A stretch of 5,482 nt of DNA from an uncultured Bacteroidales bacterium (GCA_947179195.1 CAMXAS010000094.1:1-5482); one strand, 5' to 3'. Numbered from the stretch's first letter, positions 1-5,482 are shown. Program-made: numbers and translations. Notes: generated by a model from the sequence alone, not told the origin.

Positions 1-29
1 AACAGAACCATGGCCGTACCGCCGGGGCC

Positions 30-1949
30 TTATTCGTTCATCGACAGCAGGAATGCTTCGTTCGTGCGCGTCTGGGGCACTTGCGTGCGCAACAGTTCCA
101 TCACTTCCACCGGCGTCATGTCGGCCATGTGGTTGCGCAGAATCCATACCTTTTGCAGCGTCTCCTTGTCTTGCAGCAGGTCGTCGCGGCGCGTGCTCGA
201 CGAAACGATGTCGATGGCCGGGAAAATCCGCTTGTTCGAAATCTTTCTATCCAGCTGGATTTCCATGTTGCCCGTGCCCTTGAACTCTTCGAAAATCACC
301 TCGTCCATACGCGAGTTGGTTTCGGTCAGGGCCGTGGCCACAATCGTGAGCGAACCGCCGTTTTCGATGTTACGCGCCGCGCCGAAGAAACGCTTGGGCT
401 TCTGCAGGGCGTTGGCTTCCACACCGCCGGAGAGCACCTTGCCCGAGGCGGGGCTTACCGTATTATAGGCGCGCGCCAAACGCGTGATGGAGTCGAGGAC
501 GATGAGCACGTCCTGGCCGCATTCCACAAGGCGTTTGGCCTTTTCCAACACGATGTTGGCGATTTTGACGTGCTTTTCGGCCGGCTCGTCGAACGTGGAC
601 GAAATGACTTCCGCCCTGACGCTGCGCTGCATATCGGTCACTTCCTCCGGACGTTCGTCTATCAACAGGATAATCATATAGACTTCCGGGTGGTTGTATG
701 AAATGGCGTTGGCCAGTTCCTTCAACAGCACGGTTTTACCGGTTTTAGGCGGCGCGACGATCAAACCGCGTTGCCCCTTGCCGATGGGCGTGAACATATC
801 CATGAGGCGCATCGAGAGCGAATGGTCGGGTGCGCCGGTCAATTTGAATTTCTCTTCGGGGAACAGCGGCGTCAAGTGGTCGAACGCGATACGGTCGCGG
901 ATGTCTTCGGGCTTGCAGCCGTTGATGGAGAGCAGTTTCCCCATCGGGAAATACTTTTCGCCCTCGCGCGGCGGCCTAACCGTACACTCAATCGTGTCGC
1001 CGGTCTTGAGGCCGAGCGAGCGGATTTGCTGCGGAGAAATATATACATCGTCGGGCGAGTTGAGGTAGTTGTAGTCGGAAGAGCGCAGGAAGCCGAAGCC
1101 GTCCGGCATCGTTTCCAACACCCCTTCGTAGGTCACGAAGTTCTCGAAATTATAGGCGAAATCGTTGTTACGGTTCTGATAATCGCCCCGCGCTTGCGGA
1201 TAGTCGTTGCGGGCGGGCGCGTAATCGTTGCGGTTGCCGTAGCGGTTGTAGCCGGCTTGCGGTTCCGTCTGCGGCATCGCGCCCATATCGGACACGGGCG
1301 TGTTGTCGCTGTATTCCTCGCCGATATTGCCCCATAGGGCCGTTTCGTCCATCGGGGCCGCGGAGGGTGCTTGCGTGGGCCGCGGTTCGGCGTTCATCGG
1401 CTTGGGGATGAACGTGTCGGGTTCTTCCATAGGCCGAACGGGCGGCGCCGGCATTTCGAAGCGGTCGATATTGGGTTCGGGCATCGACGGTTTGGCTATC
1501 GGCGTAACCGTCGGCGTGGCGATGCGTTTGGTCGGGTTGGAGGAAGCCGCCGGCGTGTCGCTGATGCGCGTGCGCCGTTTGAGGATGGGCGCGCTCAAAA
1601 CCGGTACTTCTTCCGTCGTTTCGATGGGGCGGCCGTTTTCGTCCTTGGGTTTGTTGCGACTGCCTTTCGGACGGCCTCTTTTGCGTTTCACTTCGCCGCC
1701 TTCACCCTCGGTTTCGGCAGGGGCGGCCGTGGTGTCGGCCGCCGGCGCGGCAGTCGGTTTGTCCATCGATTCCGTCGGGTTGGCGGTCGCCTCCGCCTTT
1801 TTGCGGACTTCGTCCAAGGCTTGCGCGTCCAATATCTTGTAAATTAAATCGGTTCGGGCTAATTTTTCGAAATTCTTCAGGTTGAACCGCCGCGCCGTAT
1901 CATTCAATTCGGCGGCGCTCATCGCGTTCAGGTCCAAAATATTAAGCAT
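30..1949 (-). CDS. rho: Transcription termination factor Rho, Bacteroidota type with long disordered insert
   Basis: Hexameric RNA-dependent ATPase that loads on C-rich nascent RNA, translocates 5' to 3' and releases RNA polymerase. The product is 639 residues, against about 419 for E. coli Rho. Order: a SAP-like Rho_N domain (about 4-45); a low-complexity insert (about 46-270), rich in Pro/Ala/Thr, then in Asn/Tyr/Arg; the OB-fold primary RNA site with DGFGFLR (283-289); and the RecA-like ATPase. In the ATPase I see the P-loop APPKTGKT (399-406, Lys402 and Lys405), catalytic Glu432 in DERPEE, Walker B Asp486, the Q-loop (about 499-511), R-loop Arg547 where E. coli has Lys326, and arginine-finger candidate Arg587. 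The ATPase aligns with E. coli at a constant offset of 221 at every motif checked, so it is intact. The ATG at 1949 gives the N-terminus expected for the family. It is transcribed divergently from the DUF4293 gene. I see no clear terminator in the 29 bases after the stop. Identity is essentially certain. Confidence 0.98.
   Translation of the reverse strand: MLNILDLNAMSAAELNDTARRFNLKNFEKLARTDLIYKILDAQALDEVRKKAEATANPTESMDKPTAAPAADTTAAPAETEGEGGEVKRKRGRPKGSRNKPKDENGRPIETTEEVPVLSAPILKRRTRISDTPAASSNPTKRIATPTVTPIAKPSMPEPNIDRFEMPAPPVRPMEEPDTFIPKPMNAEPRPTQAPSAAPMDETALWGNIGEEYSDNTPVSDMGAMPQTEPQAGYNRYGNRNDYAPARNDYPQARGDYQNRNNDFAYNFENFVTYEGVLETMPDGFGFLRSSDYNYLNSPDDVYISPQQIRSLGLKTGDTIECTVRPPREGEKYFPMGKLLSINGCKPEDIRDRIAFDHLTPLFPEEKFKLTGAPDHSLSMRLMDMFTPIGKGQRGLIVAPPKTGKTVLLKELANAISYNHPEVYMIILLIDERPEEVTDMQRSVRAEVISSTFDEPAEKHVKIANIVLEKAKRLVECGQDVLIVLDSITRLARAYNTVSPASGKVLSGGVEANALQKPKRFFGAARNIENGGSLTIVATALTETNSRMDEVIFEEFKGTGNMEIQLDRKISNKRIFPAIDIVSSSTRRDDLLQDKETLQKVWILRNHMADMTPVEVMELLRTQVPQTRTNEAFLLSMNE
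1149..1232 (-). repeat. Four tandem seven-residue units within the Rho insert
   Basis: Residues 240-267 of Rho read as four consecutive heptads: RNDYAPA, RNDYPQA, RGDYQNR and NNDFAYN. Each has Asp at the third position and Tyr or Phe at the fourth; three of four begin with Arg. The segment lies just before the OB-fold RNA-binding domain, in a stretch (226-270) with 9 Asn, 8 aromatic and 5 Arg residues among 45. The DNA repeat is imperfect; the similarity is clearest at protein level. Arg/Tyr-rich disordered segments commonly promote multivalent RNA binding or condensation; that role here is inferred. Confidence 0.75.
1650..1688 (-). other. AT-hook-like basic patch encoded in the Rho insert
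   Basis: Residues 88-100 of Rho read KRKRGRPKGSRNK. The core RGRPKGS matches the AT-hook type of motif (Arg-Gly-Arg-Pro flanked by basic residues), which in other proteins contacts the minor groove of AT-rich DNA. It follows an acidic/Gly segment (TEGEGGE, 80-86) and lies in the disordered insert. It may instead simply supply positive charge for RNA binding; the sequence alone cannot decide. Confidence 0.55.
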
Positions 1950-2001
1950 AGAATAGGGAATTGATTAGAAAATGATTTCAGGTTTATAAATGGGGATCAG
2001 T
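1950..2001 (-). promoter_or_regulatory. C-rich, G-poor rho mRNA leader, candidate Rho-utilisation site
   Basis: Read as rho mRNA, the 52 nucleotides directly before the start codon contain 14 C and 2 G and look largely unstructured. A C-over-G bubble is the usual signature of a Rho loading (rut) site, and E. coli rho is known to be autoregulated by Rho-dependent termination in its own leader and early gene. The OB-fold RNA site of this Rho is conserved, so a similar feedback loop is plausible. No Shine-Dalgarno sequence precedes the ATG at 1949, which is normal for the phylum. The composition is seen directly; the function is inferred. Confidence 0.45.
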
Positions 2002-2009
2002 GGGCGAAC

Positions 2010-2024
2010 TTGGCGAACGGCCAA
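2010..2024 (-). promoter_or_regulatory. Perfect 5-bp stem-loop near the 5' end of the rho leader
   Basis: TTGGC and GCCAA form a perfect inverted repeat around a five-base loop. Judged from the upstream -7 box, rho transcription should start near 2027-2030, placing this hairpin within a few bases of the mRNA 5' end, where it could shield the transcript from 5'-end-dependent decay. It overlaps a nine-base-spaced direct repeat of GGCGAAC (2003-2009 and 2012-2018). The short stem could be chance. Confidence 0.35.
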
Positions 2025-2033
2025 TGATGAATG

Positions 2034-2041
2034 CAAAGATA
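2034..2041 (-). promoter_or_regulatory. rho promoter, -7 element
   Basis: On the minus strand these bases read TATCTTTG, a full match to the Bacteroidota housekeeping sigma -7 consensus TAnnTTTG. The -33 element (consensus TTG/TTTG) is weak: only a T-rich CTTT lies at about the right distance, near 2061-2064. An A/T-tract segment (2048-2059) fills the spacer. This predicts a 5' untranslated leader of roughly 80 nucleotides before rho. Confidence 0.72.
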
Positions 2042-2088
2042 CGAATATTTTTTGAAAAAGAAAGCCTGTCGGAAATGAAAAAAAATCG

Positions 2089-2096
2089 TACCTTTA
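2089..2096 (+). promoter_or_regulatory. Candidate promoter -7 element for the DUF4293 operon
   Basis: TACCTTTA differs from the Bacteroidota -7 consensus TAnnTTTG only at the last base. It sits 37 bp before the DUF4293 start and would give a leader of about 30 nucleotides. No TTG lies at the expected -33 distance, but an eight-base A tract (2078-2085) lies just upstream. If correct, the two divergent -7 boxes are only 47 bp apart and the two polymerases would compete for overlapping upstream DNA. Moderate to low confidence. Confidence 0.42.
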
Positions 2097-2133
2097 CCCT
2101 CTTGTAATCAAGGCTTGAAAATTTGATGTAATT

Positions 2134-2619
2134 ATGATACAACGCATTCAGTCTCTGTACTTATTGCTGGCGATGACCGCGCTTTCGGTCATGTTCTTCT
2201 TTCCGCTCGCCGTCGTGAATCCGTTGGGCGATGCGCCCTCGTACCTGAATCTGACGGGCGTAAGCGGTTTTATGGAAGCATACAAGGGCGCGAATCTTTG
2301 GTTCATCGGCTTTACCGCCTTGACGGTGCTGCTGTTGGGCGGCATGGCGTTCATCCTGTTCTCGTACCGGCACCGGCCGCGGCAGATGAAGTGGGCGCGT
2401 ATCGTCTCGCTCGTGCTCGTGTTGTTCGTGGGGCTGATGCTGTTGGGCTTGGATAAGGCGGCGGCCGGTATGTTCCCCGGACGGGACTGGGAAGTGTCGC
2501 TTGTACAATACCGCTGGGCGGTCTATATGCCGTTGGTGTCGCTCGTGTTCATGGGGCTCGCGTTGCGGGGCATCCGTCACGACGAGGAGTTGGTGCGTTC
2601 GTCCGACCGTTTGCGTTAA
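2134..2619 (+). CDS. DUF4293 family four-helix inner-membrane protein
   Basis: A 161-residue integral membrane protein of unknown function. The N-terminus MIQRIQSLYLLLA and the C-terminal DEELVRSSDRLR match my memory of DUF4293, known to me only from Bacteroidota. Four hydrophobic segments are visible at about 7-29, 55-76, 88-107 and 127-145. The loop between helices 1 and 2 (about 30-54) is polar, and a basic loop (RHRPRQMK, 79-86) separates helices 2 and 3; by the positive-inside rule that loop and both termini would be cytoplasmic. There is no cleavable signal peptide or catalytic motif. The ATG is chosen from the family N-terminus; upstream is A/T-rich without a Shine-Dalgarno sequence. 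It is divergent from rho, and its TAA directly abuts the next ATG, implying translational coupling to the phosphoesterase. I recall rho/DUF4293/metallophosphoesterase neighbourhoods in other Bacteroidota, which I cannot check here. Confidence 0.85.
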   Translation: MIQRIQSLYLLLAMTALSVMFFFPLAVVNPLGDAPSYLNLTGVSGFMEAYKGANLWFIGFTALTVLLLGGMAFILFSYRHRPRQMKWARIVSLVLVLFVGLMLLGLDKAAAGMFPGRDWEVSLVQYRWAVYMPLVSLVFMGLALRGIRHDEELVRSSDRLR

Positions 2620-3111
2620 ATGAAACGGGTGGGCGTCATATCCGACACGCACGGCAGCGTCTCGGCCGAGGTGCAGGCGTTTTTACAGGCCTGCGACGAG
2701 GTCTGGCACGCCGGCGACGTGGGCAACGAACCCACGTTGGACGCTTGGATGCGCTTCAAGCCGTTGACGGCCGTCTATGGCAACATCGACGATTGGCGCG
2801 TGCGCGCCCGTCTGTCGGAAGTGGCCGTATTCCAATGCGAGGACTGCAAGGTCATGATGACGCACATAGGCGGTTATCCCGCGCATTACGCGCCCGGCAT
2901 CGCGGCGCGCTTGCGGCAGGAGAAACCCGACATCTTCGTGGCGGGCCACTCGCATATCCTGAAGGTGATGCGGGACGATACGCACGGCTTGATGTATTTC
3001 AATCCGGGGGCGGCCGGCGATTCGGGTTTCCATAAACTCAAGACGGCCTTGCGCTTCAAGATAGACGGCAAGCGGCTCTACGACTTGGAAGTGTTCGAGA
3101 TGCCGCGATGA
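2620..3111 (+). CDS. YfcE/MJ0936-type metallophosphoesterase
   Basis: A 163-residue cytosolic calcineurin-like phosphoesterase with a two-metal centre, of the short single-domain class (typical length about 160-180). Metal and catalytic motifs occur in order: SDTHG (8-12; Asp9, His11), HAGD (30-33; Asp33), YGNID (53-57; Asn55), THIGG (81-85; His82), GHSH (109-112; His110, His112), then NPGA (128-131). All expected ligands are present, so the enzyme should be active. Characterised relatives hydrolyse phosphodiesters such as bis-pNPP in vitro, and the physiological substrate is usually unknown. There is no signal peptide or membrane segment. The start codon follows the DUF4293 stop without a gap (TAAATG), so reinitiating ribosomes probably translate it. 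The pairing suggests a shared process, perhaps at the membrane, but nothing in the sequence names it. Confidence 0.93.
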   Translation: MKRVGVISDTHGSVSAEVQAFLQACDEVWHAGDVGNEPTLDAWMRFKPLTAVYGNIDDWRVRARLSEVAVFQCEDCKVMMTHIGGYPAHYAPGIAARLRQEKPDIFVAGHSHILKVMRDDTHGLMYFNPGAAGDSGFHKLKTALRFKIDGKRLYDLEVFEMPR

Positions 3112-3113
3112 TG

Positions 3114-3125
3114 CGGGCGCGCCCG
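3114..3125. repeat. 12-bp perfect GC palindrome between phosphoesterase and rel genes
   Basis: CGGGCGCGCCCG is self-complementary and can fold as a 4-bp GC stem with a CGCG loop, three bases after the phosphoesterase stop. A second CCCG at 3134-3137 and a GGG at 3128-3130 allow competing pairings. No T tract follows, so it is not a standard intrinsic terminator; it could act as a 3'-end stabiliser or processing site, or be chance in GC-rich DNA. Confidence 0.4.
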
Positions 3126-3158
3126 TAGGGTCACCCGAAATAAAGAAAAGCGAAACAG

Positions 3159-3163
3159 AGGAG
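3159..3163 (+). promoter_or_regulatory. Shine-Dalgarno sequence of the rel gene
   Basis: AGGAG lies in a purine-rich run (AGAGGAGAG), 9 bases before the ATG at 3173 and 6 bases before an alternative GTG at 3170. It fits either start, and ATG is preferred as the stronger codon. It is the only clear Shine-Dalgarno motif ahead of a gene in this window; such motifs are uncommon in Bacteroidota. Confidence 0.6.
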
Positions 3164-3172
3164 AGATAAGTG

Positions 3173-5419
3173 ATGTATGTGATAGACGAAGCACGCGAAA
3201 AGCGGGAGATACAGGAAAAGTACGAAACGATTTTCCGCTATTTCCGCCGCGATATCAGCGAACAGGAACGTACCGACATCCAAAATGCGTTCGAACTGGC
3301 CGTTTCCGCCCATGCCAATACGCGGCGCAAGTCGGGCGAACCGTATATCTTCCATCCGTTGGAGGTGGCGCGGATTGTGGTGGCCGACATCGGCCTGGGG
3401 CCTACGGCCGTGGTCTGCGCCCTGTTGCACGACGTGGTGGAAGACACCGAATACACGCTTTCGGATATAGAGGAACGCTTCGGGGCTTCGGTGGCGCGGA
3501 TTGTGGACGGTCTGACCAAAATCGACACCATTTTCGACCAGGACCAGACGGTTTCGCTACAAGCCGAGAACTTCAAGAAAATCCTGTTCACGCTGTCGGA
3601 CGACGTGCGCGTCATCCTCATCAAGTTGGCCGACCGTCTGCACAATATGCGGACGCTCGACTCCATGGCCAAGGACAAACAACTCAAGATTTCGTCCGAA
3701 ACCATCAATGTCTATGTGCCGTTGGCGCACCGGTTGGGTCTGTACACGATTAAGAGCGAGCTTGAGGATTTGGCGTTGAAATACACCGAGCCGGAAATAT
3801 ATACCAGTATCGCCAATAAAATCAAGGAGACCGAATCGGAGCGCGCGCGTTTCATCAACGAGTTCGTCGCGCCCATCCGCAAGCGCCTCGACGAGTCCTA
3901 CCTGCAATTTTCCATTACCGGCCGCGTCAAGTCCATCTGTTCCATTTGGGGCAAGATGAAGAAAAAAGGCGTGCCGTTCGAGGAAGTCTATGACCTGTTC
4001 GCGATACGCATCGTATTGGATTCGCCCATAGAAAAGGAAAAGGACGACTGCTACAAGGTCTATTCGCTCGTCACGGGGCTTTACCGTCCCAACCCGGCGC
4101 GCTTGCGCGACTGGATCGCCAGCCCGAAAGCCAATGGCTACGAAGCCTTGCATACGACGGTCATGAGCCATACGGGGCGTTGGGTCGAGGTGCAGATTCG
4201 CTCCCGCCGTATGGACGAAATCGCCGAAAAGGGCTATGCCGCGCATTGGAAATACAAGAACGAGGGGGTTATTCCGAAGGATTCGGGCCTGGATCTTTGG
4301 CTCGGCAAAATCCGCGAGATGCTGGAACAGGCCGACGAAAAGAGCGCGCTCAACTTCCTGCGCGACTTCCGCCTCAATTTCTTCGCCGGTGAGATATATG
4401 TATATACGCCTAAGGGCGAATTGCGGACGCTGCCGGCCGGCGCCACGGTGCTGGACTTCGCGTTCCATATCCATTCCGACATCGGGCTGTCGGTCATCGG
4501 CGCCAAGGTCAACCACAAGTTGGAGCCTATCAACCATCCGCTCAAAAACGGCGACCAAGTCGAAATCATCACGTCCAAGACGCAGCAACCCAAGGAAGAA
4601 TGGTTGCAGTATGTCGTCTCCTCACGGGCCAAGTCGAGCATACGGCAATGGCTGCGCGACGAACACGCGCGCTATTTCAACGAGGGGCGGGCCTTGGTCA
4701 AGGGCTGGATGGAAGCCGTGCCCGTGCCGTTCAACGACGAAATGGAACACCGGCTCATGCAGGGCCTGGCGGTGCTGAACCGCTCGCGCCTCTACTACGA
4801 GGCGGCCATCGGGCATTTCTCGGAAGCCGACATCCGCCGCGTGTTCAAGGCCGACGAAAAGCACGGCAACTGGTTTACGAATCTGTTCCGCACTTCGCCG
4901 CAGGGCAAGGAAATCGACTTGCAGGACGCCATACAGGAACAGGTGGAGAGCAAGCCCGAAACGTTGTTGCTGGGGGCGGACATCCACAAGTTGCGCTATT
5001 ACGTGTCCGATTGCTGTCACCCGATTCCGGGCGACGACGTGGTGGGCATCATGATGCCGAACAAGGGCATAGAGGTACACCGCACGAACTGTCCGCGCGG
5101 CATAGAACTCATGTCGCAATACGGCAACCGCATCGTCAAGGCCAAATGGAAGAAAGACCAGGCCGTGACGTTCCTGACGGGCTTGCGTTTGCACGGCTTC
5201 GACCTCATGGGCATCGTCAAGGACATCGTGGAGGTGCTTTCCGGCGAAGCCCGGGTCAATATGCGTTCGCTTTCGTTCACGGCTTCGGAAGGGATGCTGG
5301 AAGGTAAAATCATGCTCTATATAGGCGATACGGAACATCTGCAAGCGATTATCGACCGGCTCGGCCGCATAGAGGGCTTGGAGAAGATAGAACGCATCGA
5401 CCATGTTGAGGAAGAATGA
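3173..5419 (+). CDS. Bifunctional (p)ppGpp synthetase/hydrolase, RelA/SpoT long form
   Basis: Ribosome-associated stringent-response enzyme that makes (p)ppGpp from ATP and GTP/GDP and also degrades it. From the ATG the product is 748 residues, the normal long-RSH length. Order: HD hydrolase (about 30-200), synthetase (about 235-365), TGS (about 408-470), helical region, conserved-cysteine/zinc-finger region (about 608-660) and ACT (about 667-742). Hydrolase residues are complete: Arg52, His61, the HD pair 86-87, the ED pair 90-91, Asp154 and Asn158. Synthetase residues are also present: GRVKS (250-254), Asp274 in YDLFAIR, GYEALH (322-327) and Glu339 in VEVQIR. The position that is RXKD in bifunctional enzymes and EXDD in RelA-only enzymes reads RLRD (310-313). 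The Cys region has Cys614, Cys615, His636 and Cys640. Both activities are therefore expected; the gene could be called rel or spoT. A GTG at 3170 would add one residue. It lies 61 bp after the phosphoesterase and 42 bp before the next gene. Confidence 0.96.
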   Translation: MYVIDEAREKREIQEKYETIFRYFRRDISEQERTDIQNAFELAVSAHANTRRKSGEPYIFHPLEVARIVVADIGLGPTAVVCALLHDVVEDTEYTLSDIEERFGASVARIVDGLTKIDTIFDQDQTVSLQAENFKKILFTLSDDVRVILIKLADRLHNMRTLDSMAKDKQLKISSETINVYVPLAHRLGLYTIKSELEDLALKYTEPEIYTSIANKIKETESERARFINEFVAPIRKRLDESYLQFSITGRVKSICSIWGKMKKKGVPFEEVYDLFAIRIVLDSPIEKEKDDCYKVYSLVTGLYRPNPARLRDWIASPKANGYEALHTTVMSHTGRWVEVQIRSRRMDEIAEKGYAAHWKYKNEGVIPKDSGLDLWLGKIREMLEQADEKSALNFLRDFRLNFFAGEIYVYTPKGELRTLPAGATVLDFAFHIHSDIGLSVIGAKVNHKLEPINHPLKNGDQVEIITSKTQQPKEEWLQYVVSSRAKSSIRQWLRDEHARYFNEGRALVKGWMEAVPVPFNDEMEHRLMQGLAVLNRSRLYYEAAIGHFSEADIRRVFKADEKHGNWFTNLFRTSPQGKEIDLQDAIQEQVESKPETLLLGADIHKLRYYVSDCCHPIPGDDVVGIMMPNKGIEVHRTNCPRGIELMSQYGNRIVKAKWKKDQAVTFLTGLRLHGFDLMGIVKDIVEVLSGEARVNMRSLSFTASEGMLEGKIMLYIGDTEHLQAIIDRLGRIEGLEKIERIDHVEEE

Positions 5420-5461
5420 GCGGAATAACGGAAACGGATAAATAAAAACATCAGATATACC

Positions 5462-5482
5462 ATGAAAATCTTAGTATTGAAC
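5462..5482 (+). CDS. ackA: Start of a gene cut by the window edge, probably acetate kinase
   Basis: Only seven codons are visible, reading MKILVLN. This is the typical beginning of acetate kinase (normally followed by CGSSS), where Asn7 belongs to the active site; the enzyme interconverts acetyl phosphate + ADP and acetate + ATP. Related butyrate kinases usually begin with INPGST-type sequence instead. The gap from the rel stop (5420-5461) is AT-rich, has three CGGA repeats within 18 bases (5421-5438), and shows no clear TAnnTTTG promoter, terminator or Shine-Dalgarno motif, so cotranscription with rel is possible. Seven residues are little evidence and the assignment remains provisional. Confidence 0.55.

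Noticed and set aside
1..29. Possible rho terminator after the stop codon (GGCC/GGCC pairing on the minus strand)
   Set aside because: Only about 4 bp of stem with a long loop and no uninterrupted T run; the window ends too soon to judge.
1149..1232. Tandem units as a CRISPR or DNA satellite
   Set aside because: The 21-bp period is codon-based, the DNA is diverged between units, and the repeat lies within the intact rho reading frame.
10..1847. Several plus-strand open frames of 120-206 codons across the rho gene
   Set aside because: They are antisense to rho, overlap one another and have biased composition (Arg/His/Gly/Val-rich); none has a recognisable motif.
2126..2131. Minimal start-stop (ATGTAA) two bases before the DUF4293 start
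   Set aside because: A six-base occurrence in AT-rich DNA is expected by chance and nothing else supports a function.
2129..2136. TAATTATG as an alternative -7 box for the DUF4293 gene
   Set aside because: It overlaps the ATG start codon and would place transcription inside the gene; TACCTTTA at 2089 fits better.
3114..3125. GC palindrome as an intrinsic terminator of the DUF4293-phosphoesterase pair
   Set aside because: There is no T tract after the stem; the following bases are A-rich and run into the rel ribosome binding site.
3557..4588. 343-codon open frame on the minus strand inside rel, plus a 260-codon one at 4622-5404
   Set aside because: Their translations are low-complexity and resemble no family. 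They are antisense shadows produced by the GC-rich third positions of rel, which has complete domain evidence on the plus strand.

Overview
The window looks like ordinary housekeeping chromosome from a moderately GC-rich member of the Bacteroidota, most likely Bacteroidales. The evidence is a Rho factor with a long disordered insert, a DUF4293 membrane protein (a family I know only from this phylum), a TAnnTTTG-type -7 promoter element, mostly Shine-Dalgarno-free starts, and a long Rel protein with the RLRDW motif. A Rikenellaceae/Alistipes-like genome would fit the GC content, but that is a guess. I see no tRNA, rRNA, CRISPR array, insertion sequence, phage gene or attachment site.

Layout: rho occupies 30-1949 on the minus strand. 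A 184-bp AT-rich divergent intergenic region (1950-2133) carries a well-matched rho promoter and a weaker candidate for the rightward genes. On the plus strand follow a four-helix DUF4293 membrane protein (2134-2619), a YfcE/MJ0936-type metallophosphoesterase whose ATG abuts the preceding TAA (2620-3111), a 61-bp gap with a GC palindrome and a clear AGGAG ribosome binding site, and a full-length bifunctional RelA/SpoT (p)ppGpp synthetase/hydrolase (3173-5419). The window ends seven codons into a gene whose start, MKILVLN, looks like acetate kinase (ackA). The four plus-strand genes are co-directional and closely spaced and may form one transcript; no convincing terminator or internal promoter separates them.

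Functionally the block combines transcription termination (Rho), the stringent response (Rel) and, probably, overflow acetate metabolism (AckA), with two poorly characterised conserved genes between. All catalytic motifs that can be checked in Rho, the phosphoesterase and both halves of Rel are intact.

I found no undescribed multi-gene system. The points most worth a second look are the Rho insert (four in-register seven-residue Arg/Asn-Asp-Tyr/Phe units plus an AT-hook-like basic patch), a strongly C-over-G leader on the rho mRNA that suggests autoregulation, a 5'-end hairpin on the same leader, and the RXRD variant in the Rel synthetase.
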